Assembly: GCA_013076295.1 (NCBI GenBank)
Contig: RQOL01000900.1
Location: 36,671-100,670, forward strand
DNA from: Sanderia malayensis
Taxonomy: Eukaryota > Cnidaria > Scyphozoa > Semaeostomeae > Pelagiidae
Direction: 5' to 3'
DNA length: 64,000 bases
This document shows positions 1-9,542 of the stretch, one piece after another. The notes below the pieces were generated by a model. It ran no database searches. It worked only from the letters and a program-made list of their open reading frames with translations, and was not told where the DNA came from. Both the position numbers and the translations under genes were made by a program. Position 1 is the stretch's first letter. Every line of letters starts with the position of its first letter.

Positions 1-118
1 TATGTATGTATGTATGGGCATGAGCGGGAGCGAATGCAGCGCGCGAAGCGCGCCAACCACATTAAACTTTTTGTACTTGACGGGCTCCGGGAAGCGAGCG
101 TAGCGACCGGGCCCCGGC
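1..118 (-). repeat. (TATG)n edge plus GC-hairpin module, copy 1
   Basis: A TATG microsatellite runs directly into a ~100-bp module containing a GC-rich palindrome (core GCGCGCGAAGCGCGCC) and the phrase ACTTGACGGG. Two more copies in the opposite orientation lie near 27955-28050 and 28137-28210, each again abutting a CATA/TATG tract. The conserved junction suggests the terminal part of a mobile element with a microsatellite tail; the family is not identified. Confidence 0.6.
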
Positions 119-786
119 TATCAACCTTATACTAAAATTGGAGCGGTAAAGGTGTTGCGCTCAAAGGCTTCCCTTGGCTAGTTTTGTACCCACGGTTCCG
201 AGAATCTGGCCACTCTATTTAATTCCAAAACTACTCGGAGGTCTTCCCAGTAACGTGTATATTTGCAACGCTTATTGCTTTTTCGAAATTCGTTTTGGTT
301 TTCGAGATATTTCCAATTTTCTAACTCAAAAATTCTTCGCCCTTTGTTTTCCCGTAATCAGGCCTTTCTCTTTCGTGTGAGAGGATGGAGTGCGTGCTGT
401 TCTTTCGCCTTTTGTTTTGCGTGCGGGGGGACGTGTCCAGAGCTTTGTTGCGTACTGAAGCTTTTGAATCGAACAAAACGTGTTGTGCTCGCGACCCCCT
501 GCCATTACGGCGTCTGGATGATGTTTCGTTTCTGTAAAGATCGATCGTGCATTGTTTTGCGTTGCTAACTTTTCGAAACAATGAAACCCTGTTACGTTTC
601 GCACTTATTCGTTTGCGTCCTTTGTTAGCGTGACCTTTGGTTGACAAGGAAAGTGTGCAATTCATTTTTCATTTTGGAATTTGGGATGGGCAGGCAAGCC
701 GAATGGATTTTTTTCGTTGGATGCCTGTTTTATTTTTGCTGCCGTTTTACTCGAGATTTCCAACTAAAAGCTTCAGGATTTAACTG
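119..786 (+). repeat. Composite repeat module A, copy 1 (exon-1-like)
   Basis: About 670 bp, present in inverted orientation at 50718-51389, 58216-58768 and 62219-62895. The copies share a start near TCAACCTTATACTAAAAT. The module ends at a splice-donor-like CTG|GTAAATGG (GT at 787-788). It contains open frames on both strands in all copies, but they differ between copies, so I do not call a protein. It looks like the first exon or promoter part of a transcribed repeat (inference). Confidence 0.7.
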
Positions 787-2041
787 GTAAATGGCTAAGT
801 TGTTTCTGTTTGCCTTTACTAAATTTCTTTGTACCTTCTTATCGTGATTTCAATATATTCAGGTGAACTGGTTTATAAAATTTTATGCGCTCTAAATTTC
901 TAAATAATTCTTTGCTTTACAAATCTCCACTATACAAATCGAATACTAAACGATGAATTATCGAATTCTGCTTTTATAATTACAGGTCTGGATGCGACGA
1001 TCTAAATCACGAATTTCAGAAACAGCAATTTCGTGATTTCACTCAACTGAAAGCCTTCAAAGCACGTGGTGCAGTTGTCTAAAAGCTATTTTTCCCTCCT
1101 TTGCCATCAACTGGAATTTTACTTGAATGCTACTCTTCAGAACTGTTACGAGCAGAACTCTACTGGTAAGTGGCTAAGTTGTTTCTATTTCCTTTACTAA
1201 ACTTCTTTGTATCCTTCTATCTGTTTTCAAGTTATTCTGATGGCTGGTTTATAGAAATTTTTGCCCGCTCTAAATTTCTAAATAATTCTTTGCTTTACAA
1301 ATCTCCACTATATCAAATCGAATACTAAACCGATGAATGATCAAGATTCTGTTTTTAATAGCAGGCTTGGATACAACGATCGAAGTCACGAATTTCAGAA
1401 ACAGCAATTTCGTGCTCTCACTCAACCGAAGGCCTTCAAAGCACGTGGTCCAGTTGTCTAAAAGCTATTTTGCCCTCCTTTGCCATCAACTGGAATTTTA
1501 CTTGAATGTTACTCTTCAGAACTGTTCCAGCAGAACTCTACTGGTAAGTGGCTAAGTTCATCTATTTCCTTTACTAAACTTCTTTGTATCCTTCTTATCG
1601 TGTTTTCAAGATATTCTGATGACTGGTTTATAGAAATTTTTGCGTGCTCTAAATTTCTAAATTATTCTTTGCTTTACAAATCTCCACTATATCAAATCGA
1701 ATACTAACCGATGAATAATCAAATTCTGCTTTTATAAGAACAGGTTTGGATACAACGATGTAACTCATGAATTTCAGAAACAGCAATTTTGGGATTTCAC
1801 TGAACCGAAGGCGTTCTAAACACGTGGAGTTGCCTAAAAGCTATTTTGCTGAATTACTATTGCCGACTTGCCATCCGCCTGCTAACATTGTGGCTTCATC
1901 GTTCAAGCACATCAATTCTTTCTGGATCAGATAAACGCTGAAAAGGTTGCTTCAATCCCACTTGGATTCTTAAAGTGCCTGTCACTGAGCGTGATTCGCT
2001 ATTCAAAACACGAAAGTTGTGGATTTTGGCCTGTGAAAGAT
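787..2041 (+). repeat. Module B copy 1: tandem ~379-bp exon-plus-intron units
   Basis: Three related segments begin after an acceptor-like AG (exon-like starts at 986, 1365 and 1744, spacing 379 bp each). The first two end in CTACTG|GTAAGTGG donors (1165, 1543). The third runs to AAAGAT|GTGAGT at 2041. Each intron-like part carries TACTAAC/TACTAAA about 40 bp before the AG. Exon-like parts are 180, 179 and 298 bp. Homologous copies lie at 49917-50717 and 60551-62218, the latter with four donor sites. Some exon-like parts contain in-frame stops, so coding status is unclear. Confidence 0.7.
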
Positions 2042-2814
2042 GTGAGTAAATTGTTCAAAAACTTTCATGATCTGTTGTTTTTAAAAGCACTTATATTTCA
2101 TCAATTTCGACTGGGACCTGGGTGTTTAAAGCATTCAACTTTGGGGCCCCTCTACAATTTTCATAATCGGCTTCTGTATTGCTTTCATGGAATTCGTGTA
2201 GTTGTAAACGTGCGTTATTGAGTGCCAACTGGTGTACTAAAAGTGTGTATTCTTTAATCGAATTCTCGAATGAAATTGATAAATTCAGTCCGAATCTGTT
2301 TTCTCATATTATGTACTCACAAATCTGATCCTTTGTTCACAAAGTTTCTCTGCATGGGGCTCGAGTTGAGGCGTTTCTGCCACAACACTGGCTAAAATAG
2401 CTGCTGAAATTTGTGCATGGATAAAAACATGGACCAAGAACAACTTGGAATGGCAATCGGGGCTCGGGATTACATGCACCGTGTGCTAGGGAGATTTAAT
2501 CTGTATTTTTTAAATTGTTTATTCTTTAATCAAAATCTCGAATCCAGTGGATCAATTCATTCGCAATGGTTTTCTGATATTACTCGCAAACCTGATCTAT
2601 TGTTCACAGAGCTTATTCTCTGCATGGGTTTTGAGTTGAGGTGTTTCTGCCACGCGGAATAAAGTACTGGATTTCTCGGATCAGGGGAAAACATGGACCT
2701 GGAACAACCTGGAATGGAAACAGGGGCTCGGGGGTTCCATGGACCGTGTGTTCGGGGAATGGATGGAGCTATTAAAACTTGCATAATTTCAACTGAAAGT
2801 ATATTACTTTGCGT
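2042..2814 (+). repeat. Composite repeat module C, copy 1
   Basis: Starts with the GTGAGT donor-like site after module B and ends against the 61-bp satellite. It contains two internally similar segments with ACATGGACC and GGGGCTCGGG (near 2430-2500 and 2690-2750), an internal duplication. Inverted copies are at 46112-46916, 59779-60550 and 63656-64000. Open frames here are recurrent among copies but show no recognised domain. Confidence 0.65.
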
Positions 2815-3086
2815 GTCCATCCCACTTTTGTTCAATATCTTTGTTCCACTCAGATCAGAGGCAATAACAATAAAAAACCCACCCCACTTTTGTTGAAGAT
2901 CGCTGTCCCACTCAGATCAAAGGCCAAAACAACAGAACCCCACCCCACTTTTGTTGAAGGTCGCAGTCCCACTCAGATAGAAGGCCAAAACAACTGAAAC
3001 CCACCCCACTTTTGTTGAAGATCGCTGTCCCACTCAGATAGAAGGCCAAAACAACAGAACCCCACCCCACTTTTGTTGAAGATCGA
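2815..3086 (-). repeat. Module D: ~61-bp satellite, short array
   Basis: About four to five units. Read on the minus strand they have the core GTGGGGTGGGTTTCTGTTG, TTTTGGCCTTC and TGAGTGGGACAGCGATC. This is the same satellite as at 30285-31751 and 45631-46111, and as the right-hand arrays, but in inverted orientation. It joins the 143-bp satellite abruptly at GATCGA|CCTTGTG. Confidence 0.85.
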
Positions 3087-6000
3087 CCTTGTGTAGCTTA
3101 TATGCGACTTGTTATCAGGGTCTTGATCTTACTCATAAGCGTTTCATAGTAAGCAATGATAATCTGATTCTATAACAGACTACATTTTGCCTAATTCAAC
3201 CCACTCTTATACATCTCGATGTTTAGAAACCTTACGTAGCTTATATGCATCTGTTACATGGGTGTTGATCTCACTCATAAGCCTTTCATAGTAAGCAATG
3301 ATAATCTGCTTCTATTACGGAGTACGGTTTGCCTAATTCACCCCATTCTTATACGTCTCATTACTTAGAAACCTTGTCTAGCTTATATGCGACTTGTTAC
3401 ATGAGTCATGATCTCACTCATAAGCGTTTCATAGTAAGCAATGATAATCTGCTTCTATTACGGACTACGGTTTGCCCAATTCACCCCATTCCTATACATC
3501 TCACTGCTTAGAAACCTTGTGTAGCTTATATGCGATTGTTATAAGGGTGTTGATCTCACTCATAAGCCTTTCATAGTAAGCAATGATAATCTGCTTCTAT
3601 TACGGACTACGCTTTGCCTAATTCACACCCATTCTTATATCTTCATTGCTAAGAAACCTTGTGTAGCTTATATGCGATTGTTATAAGGGTGTTGATCTCA
3701 CTCATAAGCCTTTCATAGTAAGCAATGATAATCTGCTTCTATTACGGACTACGTTTGCCCAATTCACCCCATTCCTATACATCTCACTTGCTTAGAAACC
3801 TTGTGTAGCTTATATGCGATTGTTATAAGGGTGTTGATCTCACTCATAAGCCTTTCATAGTAAGCAATGATAATCTGCTTCTATTACGGACTACGGTTTG
3901 CCTAATTCACCCCATTCTTATACGTCTCATTACTTAGAAACCTTGTGTAGCTTATATGCGACTTGTTACATGAGTCATGATCTCACTCATAAGCGTTTCA
4001 TAGTAAGCAATGATAATCTGCTTCTATTACGGACTACGGTTTGCCTAATTCACCCCATTCTTATACATCTCATTGCCCAGAAACCTTACGTAGCTTATAT
4101 GCGCATTGTTACATGAGTCTTGATCTCACTCATAAGCGTTTCATAGTAAGCAGTGATAATCTGCTTCTATTACGGACTACGGTTTGCCTAATTCACCCCA
4201 TTCTTATACATCTCATTGCTGGGAAACCTTGCGTAGCTTATATGCGCATTGTTACATGCGTCTTGATCTCAATCAAAAGCGTTTTATAGTACGCAATGGT
4301 AATCTGATTCTATTACGGACTATATCTTGCCTAATTCACCCTATTCTTATGCATCTTATTGCTTAGAAACCTTTTGTAGCTGAAATGGGCATTGTTACAT
4401 TGATCTTATCTCACTCGTAAGTGTTTTATAGTACGCACTGATAATCTCCTTCTAATACGGACTACGTTTTGCCTAATTCACTCCATCCTTATACATCTCA
4501 TTGCTAAGAAACCTTGTGTAGCTTATATGCCACTTGTTATCAGGGTCTTGATCTTACTCATAAGCGTTTCATAGTAAGCAATGATAATCTGATTCTATAA
4601 CAGACTACATTTTGCCTAATTCAACCCACTCTTATACATCTCGATGTTTAGAAACCTTACGTAGCTTATATGCGTCTGTTACATGGGTGTTGAACTCACT
4701 CAAAAGCATTTCATAGTAAGCAATGATAATCTGCTTCTATTAAGGACTACATTGTGCCTAATTCACCCCATTCTTATGCATCTCATTGCTAAGAAACCTT
4801 GTGTAGCTTATATGCGACTTGTTATAAGGGTCTTGATCCTACTCATAAGCATTTCATAGTAAGCAATGATAATCTGCTTCTACTACAGACTACGCTTTGC
4901 CTAATTCACCCCATTCTTATACATCTCATTGCTAAGAAACCTTGTGTAGCTTATATGAGATTGTTATAAGGGTCTTGATCTTACTCATAAGCATTTCATA
5001 GTAAGCAATGATAATCTGCTTCTACTACAGACTACGCTTTGCCTAATTCACTCCATCCTTATACATCTCATTGCTAAGAAACCTTGTGTAGCTTATATGC
5101 GACTTGTTATCAGGGTCTTGATCCTACTCATAAGCATTTCATAGTAAGCAATGAGAATCTCCTTCTATTACGGACTACGTTTTGCCTAATTCACCCCATT
5201 CTTATGCATCTCATTGCTAAGAAACCTTGTGTAGCTTATATGCGACTTGCTATAAAGGTCTTGATCCTACTGATAAGCATTTCATAGTAAGCAATGATAA
5301 TCTGCTTCTAATACAGACTACGCTTTGCCTAATTCACCCCATTTTTATACATCTCATTGCTAAGAAACCTTGCGTAGCTTATATGCGATTGTTATAAGGG
5401 TCTTGATCTTACTCATAACCATTTCATAGTAAGCAATGATAATCTGGTTCTATGGTACCTACGGACTACATTTTGCCTAGTTCACCCTATCCTTATGCAT
5501 CGTATTGTTTAGAAACCTTACGTAGCTTATATGCGTCTGTTACATGGGTGTTGATCTCACTCATAAGCCTTTCATAGTAAGCAATGATAATCTGCTTCTA
5601 TTACGGACTATGTTTTCCCTAATTCACTCCATCCTTATACATCTCATTGCTAAGAAACCTTGTGTAGCTTATATGCGACTTGTTATCAGGGTCTTAATCT
5701 CACTCATAAGCCTTTCATAGTAAGCAATGATAATCTGCTTCTATGGTACCTACGGACTACATTTTGCCTAGTTCACCCTATCCTTATGCATCGTATTGCT
5801 TAGAAACCTTACGTAGCTGATATGCGCATTGTTACATGAGTTTTTATCTTACTGATAAACATTTCATAGTAAGCTATGATATCCTGCTTCTATTGCAGAC
5901 TACATTTTGCCTAATTCACTCCATTCTTATACATCTCATTGCTTTGAAACCTTACATAGCTTATATGCGCATGATAGCATGGGTCTTGATCTCACTCATG

Positions 6001-6151
6001 AGCATGTCATAGTAAGAAATTATAATCTGCTCCTATTACGTACTACGGTTTGCCTAATTCACCGCCTTCTTATACTTATCATTAGTAAGAGGCCTAACGT
6101 AGCTTATTTGCGCATCAATATGATATAGGGTTCCTGATGTCAATCATAAAC
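3087..6151. repeat. ~143-bp tandem satellite, about 21 copies
   Basis: Units carry CTTGTGTAGCTTATATGCGA, then CTCATAAGCGTTTCATAGTA, AGCAATGATAATCTGCTTC and CCTAATTCACCCCATTC. The period is close to 143 bp with small indels, and divergence between units is modest. The array runs into the assembly gap, so its true length is unknown. Open frames within it repeat with the satellite period and are not genes. Confidence 0.92.
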
Positions 6152-6251
6152 NNNNNNNNNNNNNNNNNNNNNNNNNNNNNNNNNNNNNNNNNNNNNNNNN
6201 NNNNNNNNNNNNNNNNNNNNNNNNNNNNNNNNNNNNNNNNNNNNNNNNNNN
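6152..6251. other. Assembly gap (100 N)
   Basis: Exactly 100 N, the usual placeholder for a scaffold join of unknown size. It separates the 143-bp satellite from the viral-type gene block and may hide the left end of that element. Confidence 0.99.
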
Positions 6252-6414
6252 CTATAATATTTGAAAGTAATCCATGACCTTGTAACTTATTTAATACACC
6301 ACCACTGTACCAATCACGTCTATTATGTTTTGATGGGGTCCAACCTGTAGCTCCTACCGTATAATTTATTATACCTGGTGACATTCCAGGGTGAGCTAAA
6401 TTATATCCATACAT
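6252..6414 (-). CDS. Small unknown protein of the viral-type block, C-terminus lost in gap
   Basis: A minus-strand frame starting at ATG 6414 gives 54 residues before the N run. It is Gly/Asn/Trp rich (motifs HPGMSPGI and TPSKHNRRDW) with no recognised domain. It lies downstream of the capsid-type genes and in the same orientation, about 130 bp after them, with a TATA-like TATATATAG between. A minor virion component is possible but not shown by sequence. Confidence 0.35.
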
Positions 6415-6546
6415 AATGAAATCTTCTTTGTAATACTTTCACGTTCAATTTATTGTTAACTTCAAAGCTTATATATAGTTTTTTATAACTTTTTTTTCAA
6501 ATTCTTTCTTATATTAATCGAAATAATAAATCACAGTATGCTTTTA

Positions 6547-6891
6547 CTATAATTTTTGTCCTTTCGAGTCTAAAATTGTCATATGAAAGTTTTCCACTTT
6601 TTGATCGTTTAAATCACAAAATTCTAATGTTTCTGGTTCATACAATACATAATCATTTTTAATATTTGGGGTTAATCGAATTCCTGGTGCAATTGCTAAT
6701 AAAGGAACAGTATTATCTCCAACAAATTGTTCTGTTACATTATTACTATAAATAAAATAATAATTAGCATGAACAGCACTACTTTTTTGGGAATTTGTTT
6801 TTACTACTTTAGAATATGCTTCACTTTCATTTAACGAGCAACCTTCTGGGTAGTAAAATAATGAATCTACATTTGGATCTGTCCAATTCAT
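6547..6891 (-). CDS. C-terminal part of capsid/penton-type protein (split from 6888-7766)
   Basis: 114 residues whose start overlaps the stop of the upstream frame by 4 bp. It looks like the C-terminal half of the same protein, split by a frameshift or by a genuine ATGA overlap. The end has the pattern VGDNTVPLLAIAPG followed by YEPETLEF and a final D-x-x-G segment (TILDSKGQKL). That pattern resembles the C-termini of metazoan Polinton-associated proteins annotated as F54H12.2-like (family recall, not searched). I infer a jelly-roll virion protein. Confidence 0.4.
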   Translation of the reverse strand: MNWTDPNVDSLFYYPEGCSLNESEAYSKVVKTNSQKSSAVHANYYFIYSNNVTEQFVGDNTVPLLAIAPGIRLTPNIKNDYVLYEPETLEFCDLNDQKVENFHMTILDSKGQKL

Positions 6892-7766
6892 TTCATTATA
6901 ACAAGCTTCTTCGTACCGTTTCCAAATGATAGCTTTTTTTCATCTAGTGTAACATCTAATACATCAAATCCAAAAAAAGGAATCATTTCCATACCAATTG
7001 CAATATGAATACAAAATGGAGCAATATTGCTAATTTGTATTGACGTTGAGTTTTTTTGTAGATCATCTTGTAATGTCCAATTTAAAGCTAGTGATAATTT
7101 CCATAAATCATCCGGAAAATATGTTGATAATAATTTATACTTTTTACTTCCCACTTCAGGAAATTGTTTAAACAAAAACTGTGAAGCTTCTACAAATGTA
7201 TATTGCTGTCCTGTTGATTTCTCTTTACCAGTCTTAAATTCGTTAAAGTCTCGAATTGTATTCAATAACTTTTTAATAGATATTATTGTTCCTTCCCCAA
7301 ATCGTTTTTGCAAATCTTTTGCCACATCAATGCGGAAAATTGGTGCCATAGGTTTGGAAAAATCCATATCATACACATTTTGATTTTCTATATCTATATT
7401 TGTAATAGCATTATAATAATTCTCAACATAATTTTTATCATTTTCTTTTCTTGTTGTATACATTATTTGTTCTCTTATTGTATTTTTACTTTGATCATGT
7501 TTATATTGCTTCCATGCTCCCACATATATTTCCACCATCCAATTTTCCACTACATAATTGTTTCCAATCGGCACTCGCAAACTGTTTACCTCGGCACTTT
7601 TAAAATCAAATACAATTTTTTTTAATGCAACTTGCCATCCATCAAATGTATCTATAATTAATTCATTATTAGTTTGAAGTCGATCACTAAATGTTAAAAT
7701 CGAATTTTTATTTTCACTATCATAATATCCTTGCAAAATAAAACTATTTTCATTAATAATCGGCAT
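6888..7766 (-). CDS. Polinton/adintovirus-like capsid- or penton-type protein, N-terminal part
   Basis: 292 residues. The N-terminus has a virion-like pattern of short beta-strands with DGWQVALKKIVF (about residues 43-54), matching the W-x-VAL strand typical of F54H12.2-like Polinton proteins. The middle carries a helical insert (about residues 130-210). The C-terminus has FFGFDVLDVTL. Stop and next start overlap (6888-6891), so with the following frame the protein would be about 400 aa. It sits three genes downstream of the integrase on the same strand, the expected context for virion genes. The role as penton or minor capsid protein is inference; structure prediction would decide. Confidence 0.45.
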   Translation of the reverse strand: MPIINENSFILQGYYDSENKNSILTFSDRLQTNNELIIDTFDGWQVALKKIVFDFKSAEVNSLRVPIGNNYVVENWMVEIYVGAWKQYKHDQSKNTIREQIMYTTRKENDKNYVENYYNAITNIDIENQNVYDMDFSKPMAPIFRIDVAKDLQKRFGEGTIISIKKLLNTIRDFNEFKTGKEKSTGQQYTFVEASQFLFKQFPEVGSKKYKLLSTYFPDDLWKLSLALNWTLQDDLQKNSTSIQISNIAPFCIHIAIGMEMIPFFGFDVLDVTLDEKKLSFGNGTKKLVIMK

Positions 7767-7774
7767 ACTGTTTA

Positions 7775-8293
7775 TTAAATAACTTTATCACTAAATGTTC
7801 TTATGTCATCCGTAAATATAAGTTCTATTTCAAATAAATTCGGCTTAAAAATAATATTATTAGCAATATCTCTTAAATAAATCGTGCAATTTATTTCATT
7901 GACATAATTACATTCTTTAAAATCTAAATGATTTGCCTGATACACATATACACTTCTATCTTTTCCAAACTTTTTCACAAATTCTTGTTCAGAAAAAAAT
8001 ATATTTGTTAATACAGACGGCAAATTAAAAATTTTATATCCTTCTATCATAAAATTTTCCCATTCCACGCAATAATTTATCGCTTTTTGTGTTACTAGAT
8101 CACTACTTGAAATATCTAATAATGTGTGAAAACAATCAGGTGAAAAAAAGATTTTTTCTACGGCTACTTTTAATTTTCCATTATAATTATGATGAAATAA
8201 TATTTCATCATTTTCATTACATAATTTAATTTTAGAATTCAATTGTTGAATAAGACGCCTTTCAATCATTCTTCTGATGTAATGTATAAACAT
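7775..8293 (-). CDS. Unknown 172-aa protein of the viral-type block
   Basis: The start overlaps the 3' end of the upstream capsid-like gene by 28 bp and the stop is 8 bp before the next gene, so it is tightly packed as in a virus operon-like cluster. It is beta-rich in appearance, with aromatic residues through the middle (CVEWENFMIEGYKIF). The C-terminal segment FEIELIFTDDIRTF recalls the closing strand of a virion jelly roll. I recognise no specific family. It could be a minor capsid protein, or the displaced C-terminal domain of the upstream gene. Confidence 0.45.
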   Translation of the reverse strand: MFIHYIRRMIERRLIQQLNSKIKLCNENDEILFHHNYNGKLKVAVEKIFFSPDCFHTLLDISSSDLVTQKAINYCVEWENFMIEGYKIFNLPSVLTNIFFSEQEFVKKFGKDRSVYVYQANHLDFKECNYVNEINCTIYLRDIANNIIFKPNLFEIELIFTDDIRTFSDKVI

Positions 8294-9542
8294 ATAATTG
8301 TTGGAATTTCAGATCGCGCTTTTACATGTGACGTAATTATTTTATTTGATTGATCTTCTCTACTATTTATCGGATTAGCAATAATTGATAACCAAAATAC
8401 TTGAAACCGTCTTGATATAATATTTGAAAATGCTAACTGTTTAAACTCAATTAATTGATTTACAAATGTCGCACTATCATTATCTTTATATTCAATAAAT
8501 ATATTCGCTAATGATTGAGACAATACTCCTGATGCAAAATTATAATTAATTAGGTCACAATTTAACGAAAACGGTTCTGCATGTTTTTGAAATAAGTGAT
8601 ATGTTGTGGTGATTGGAATTCCGCGTTCTAATCCTTTATATGCAGGAGCTGGATACCCTTCATTATATAAATCTGTACTTTTTTCATTATAATTCAAATT
8701 TGTCCAAAACATTATATCCATATAGTCATTTGCAAAATTTATATCACTTCCTTTTACATAATTTCGTCCTAATACATAATATGCATAGCGAGTATTTGGG
8801 GCTTTATCGCGAATATATGCTAAAAATTGATGTAATTTAATTCCATAAATAGATGCCACTTTCACATGATATTCATTTACAATCTCCGGAAAATAATCTG
8901 TTTTCCAATTATCTATTCCTAGCATTTCCACCATCATTCTTCCAAATCTACACGTCATAAATTGTTGATCTTTTTTAAATCCCATATTTTCTGCAATTTG
9001 CATTCCTTGAAACCCAAAATCAAAAGTCTCTGCTCCAGGAATTGATTGAACATAAATAATAGATTCTTGCGGCCAAATTCCTCCCCTCCTTCCCAACTTA
9101 CAAAATTACATTTAAATGTAACGGTCTATTTAAAAACTCATTTATTGCCTCAAAACTCCAATTTGTTCCTTCATTATTCCATGTTAGAGCCTTATCTCGC
9201 TCTATATGAATTCTTGGTAATTGATCCCCTATCCAATTATTTCCACTTGTATTAAACACCTCATTATATTTATGATAATCTGTAGCATTGTCAATATCAA
9301 ATTTATTCTTAAATACTGTACTTTCTGTTTGAAATGGAGAACTAATTCTTTGTGACCAAATATATATAGTTTATTGATTCATACGGTGGTAATATACATT
9401 TAATAACAGCCATTTTCCATTCTTTTGAACTATCAAATGTTATTTTTTCCTTTAATGATACACGAAAGTTAGTATTGTTATCGTTTATTGAAGCTTTTGC
9501 TGATGAAATTGCAACAATTTTTTGTGGTTTTGATGATATCAT
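8266..9542 (-). pseudogene. Large virion-type (capsid-like) protein, broken in two places
   Basis: Three consecutive minus-strand segments appear to belong to one gene. 9342-9542 is the N-terminal part, with F-x-V-x-L and EWKMAVIKCILPPYES, the same strand pattern as the gene at 6888-7766. A middle segment at about 9105-9355 lies in another frame and includes WSQRISSPFQTE and NNWIGDQLPRIHIE. The C-terminal part is 8266-9096. The breaks are near 9350 and 9100. Total length would be near 420 aa. It directly follows the integrase (stop and start meet at 9542). Major capsid function is plausible from size and position but unproven, and frame disruptions may be decay or assembly error. Confidence 0.45.

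Noticed and set aside
119..720. Protein gene in module A (frames of 68-114 aa on both strands)
   Set aside because: Frames recur in other copies but differ in start, end and reading frame; no domain is recognised, so it is treated as a repeat.
3329..6128. Several 60-80 aa frames with similar sequence
   Set aside because: They recur at the 143-bp satellite period and end at unit positions; not genes.
2815..6151. CRISPR array
   Set aside because: Tandem repeats are contiguous without unique spacers, and the genome is eukaryotic.
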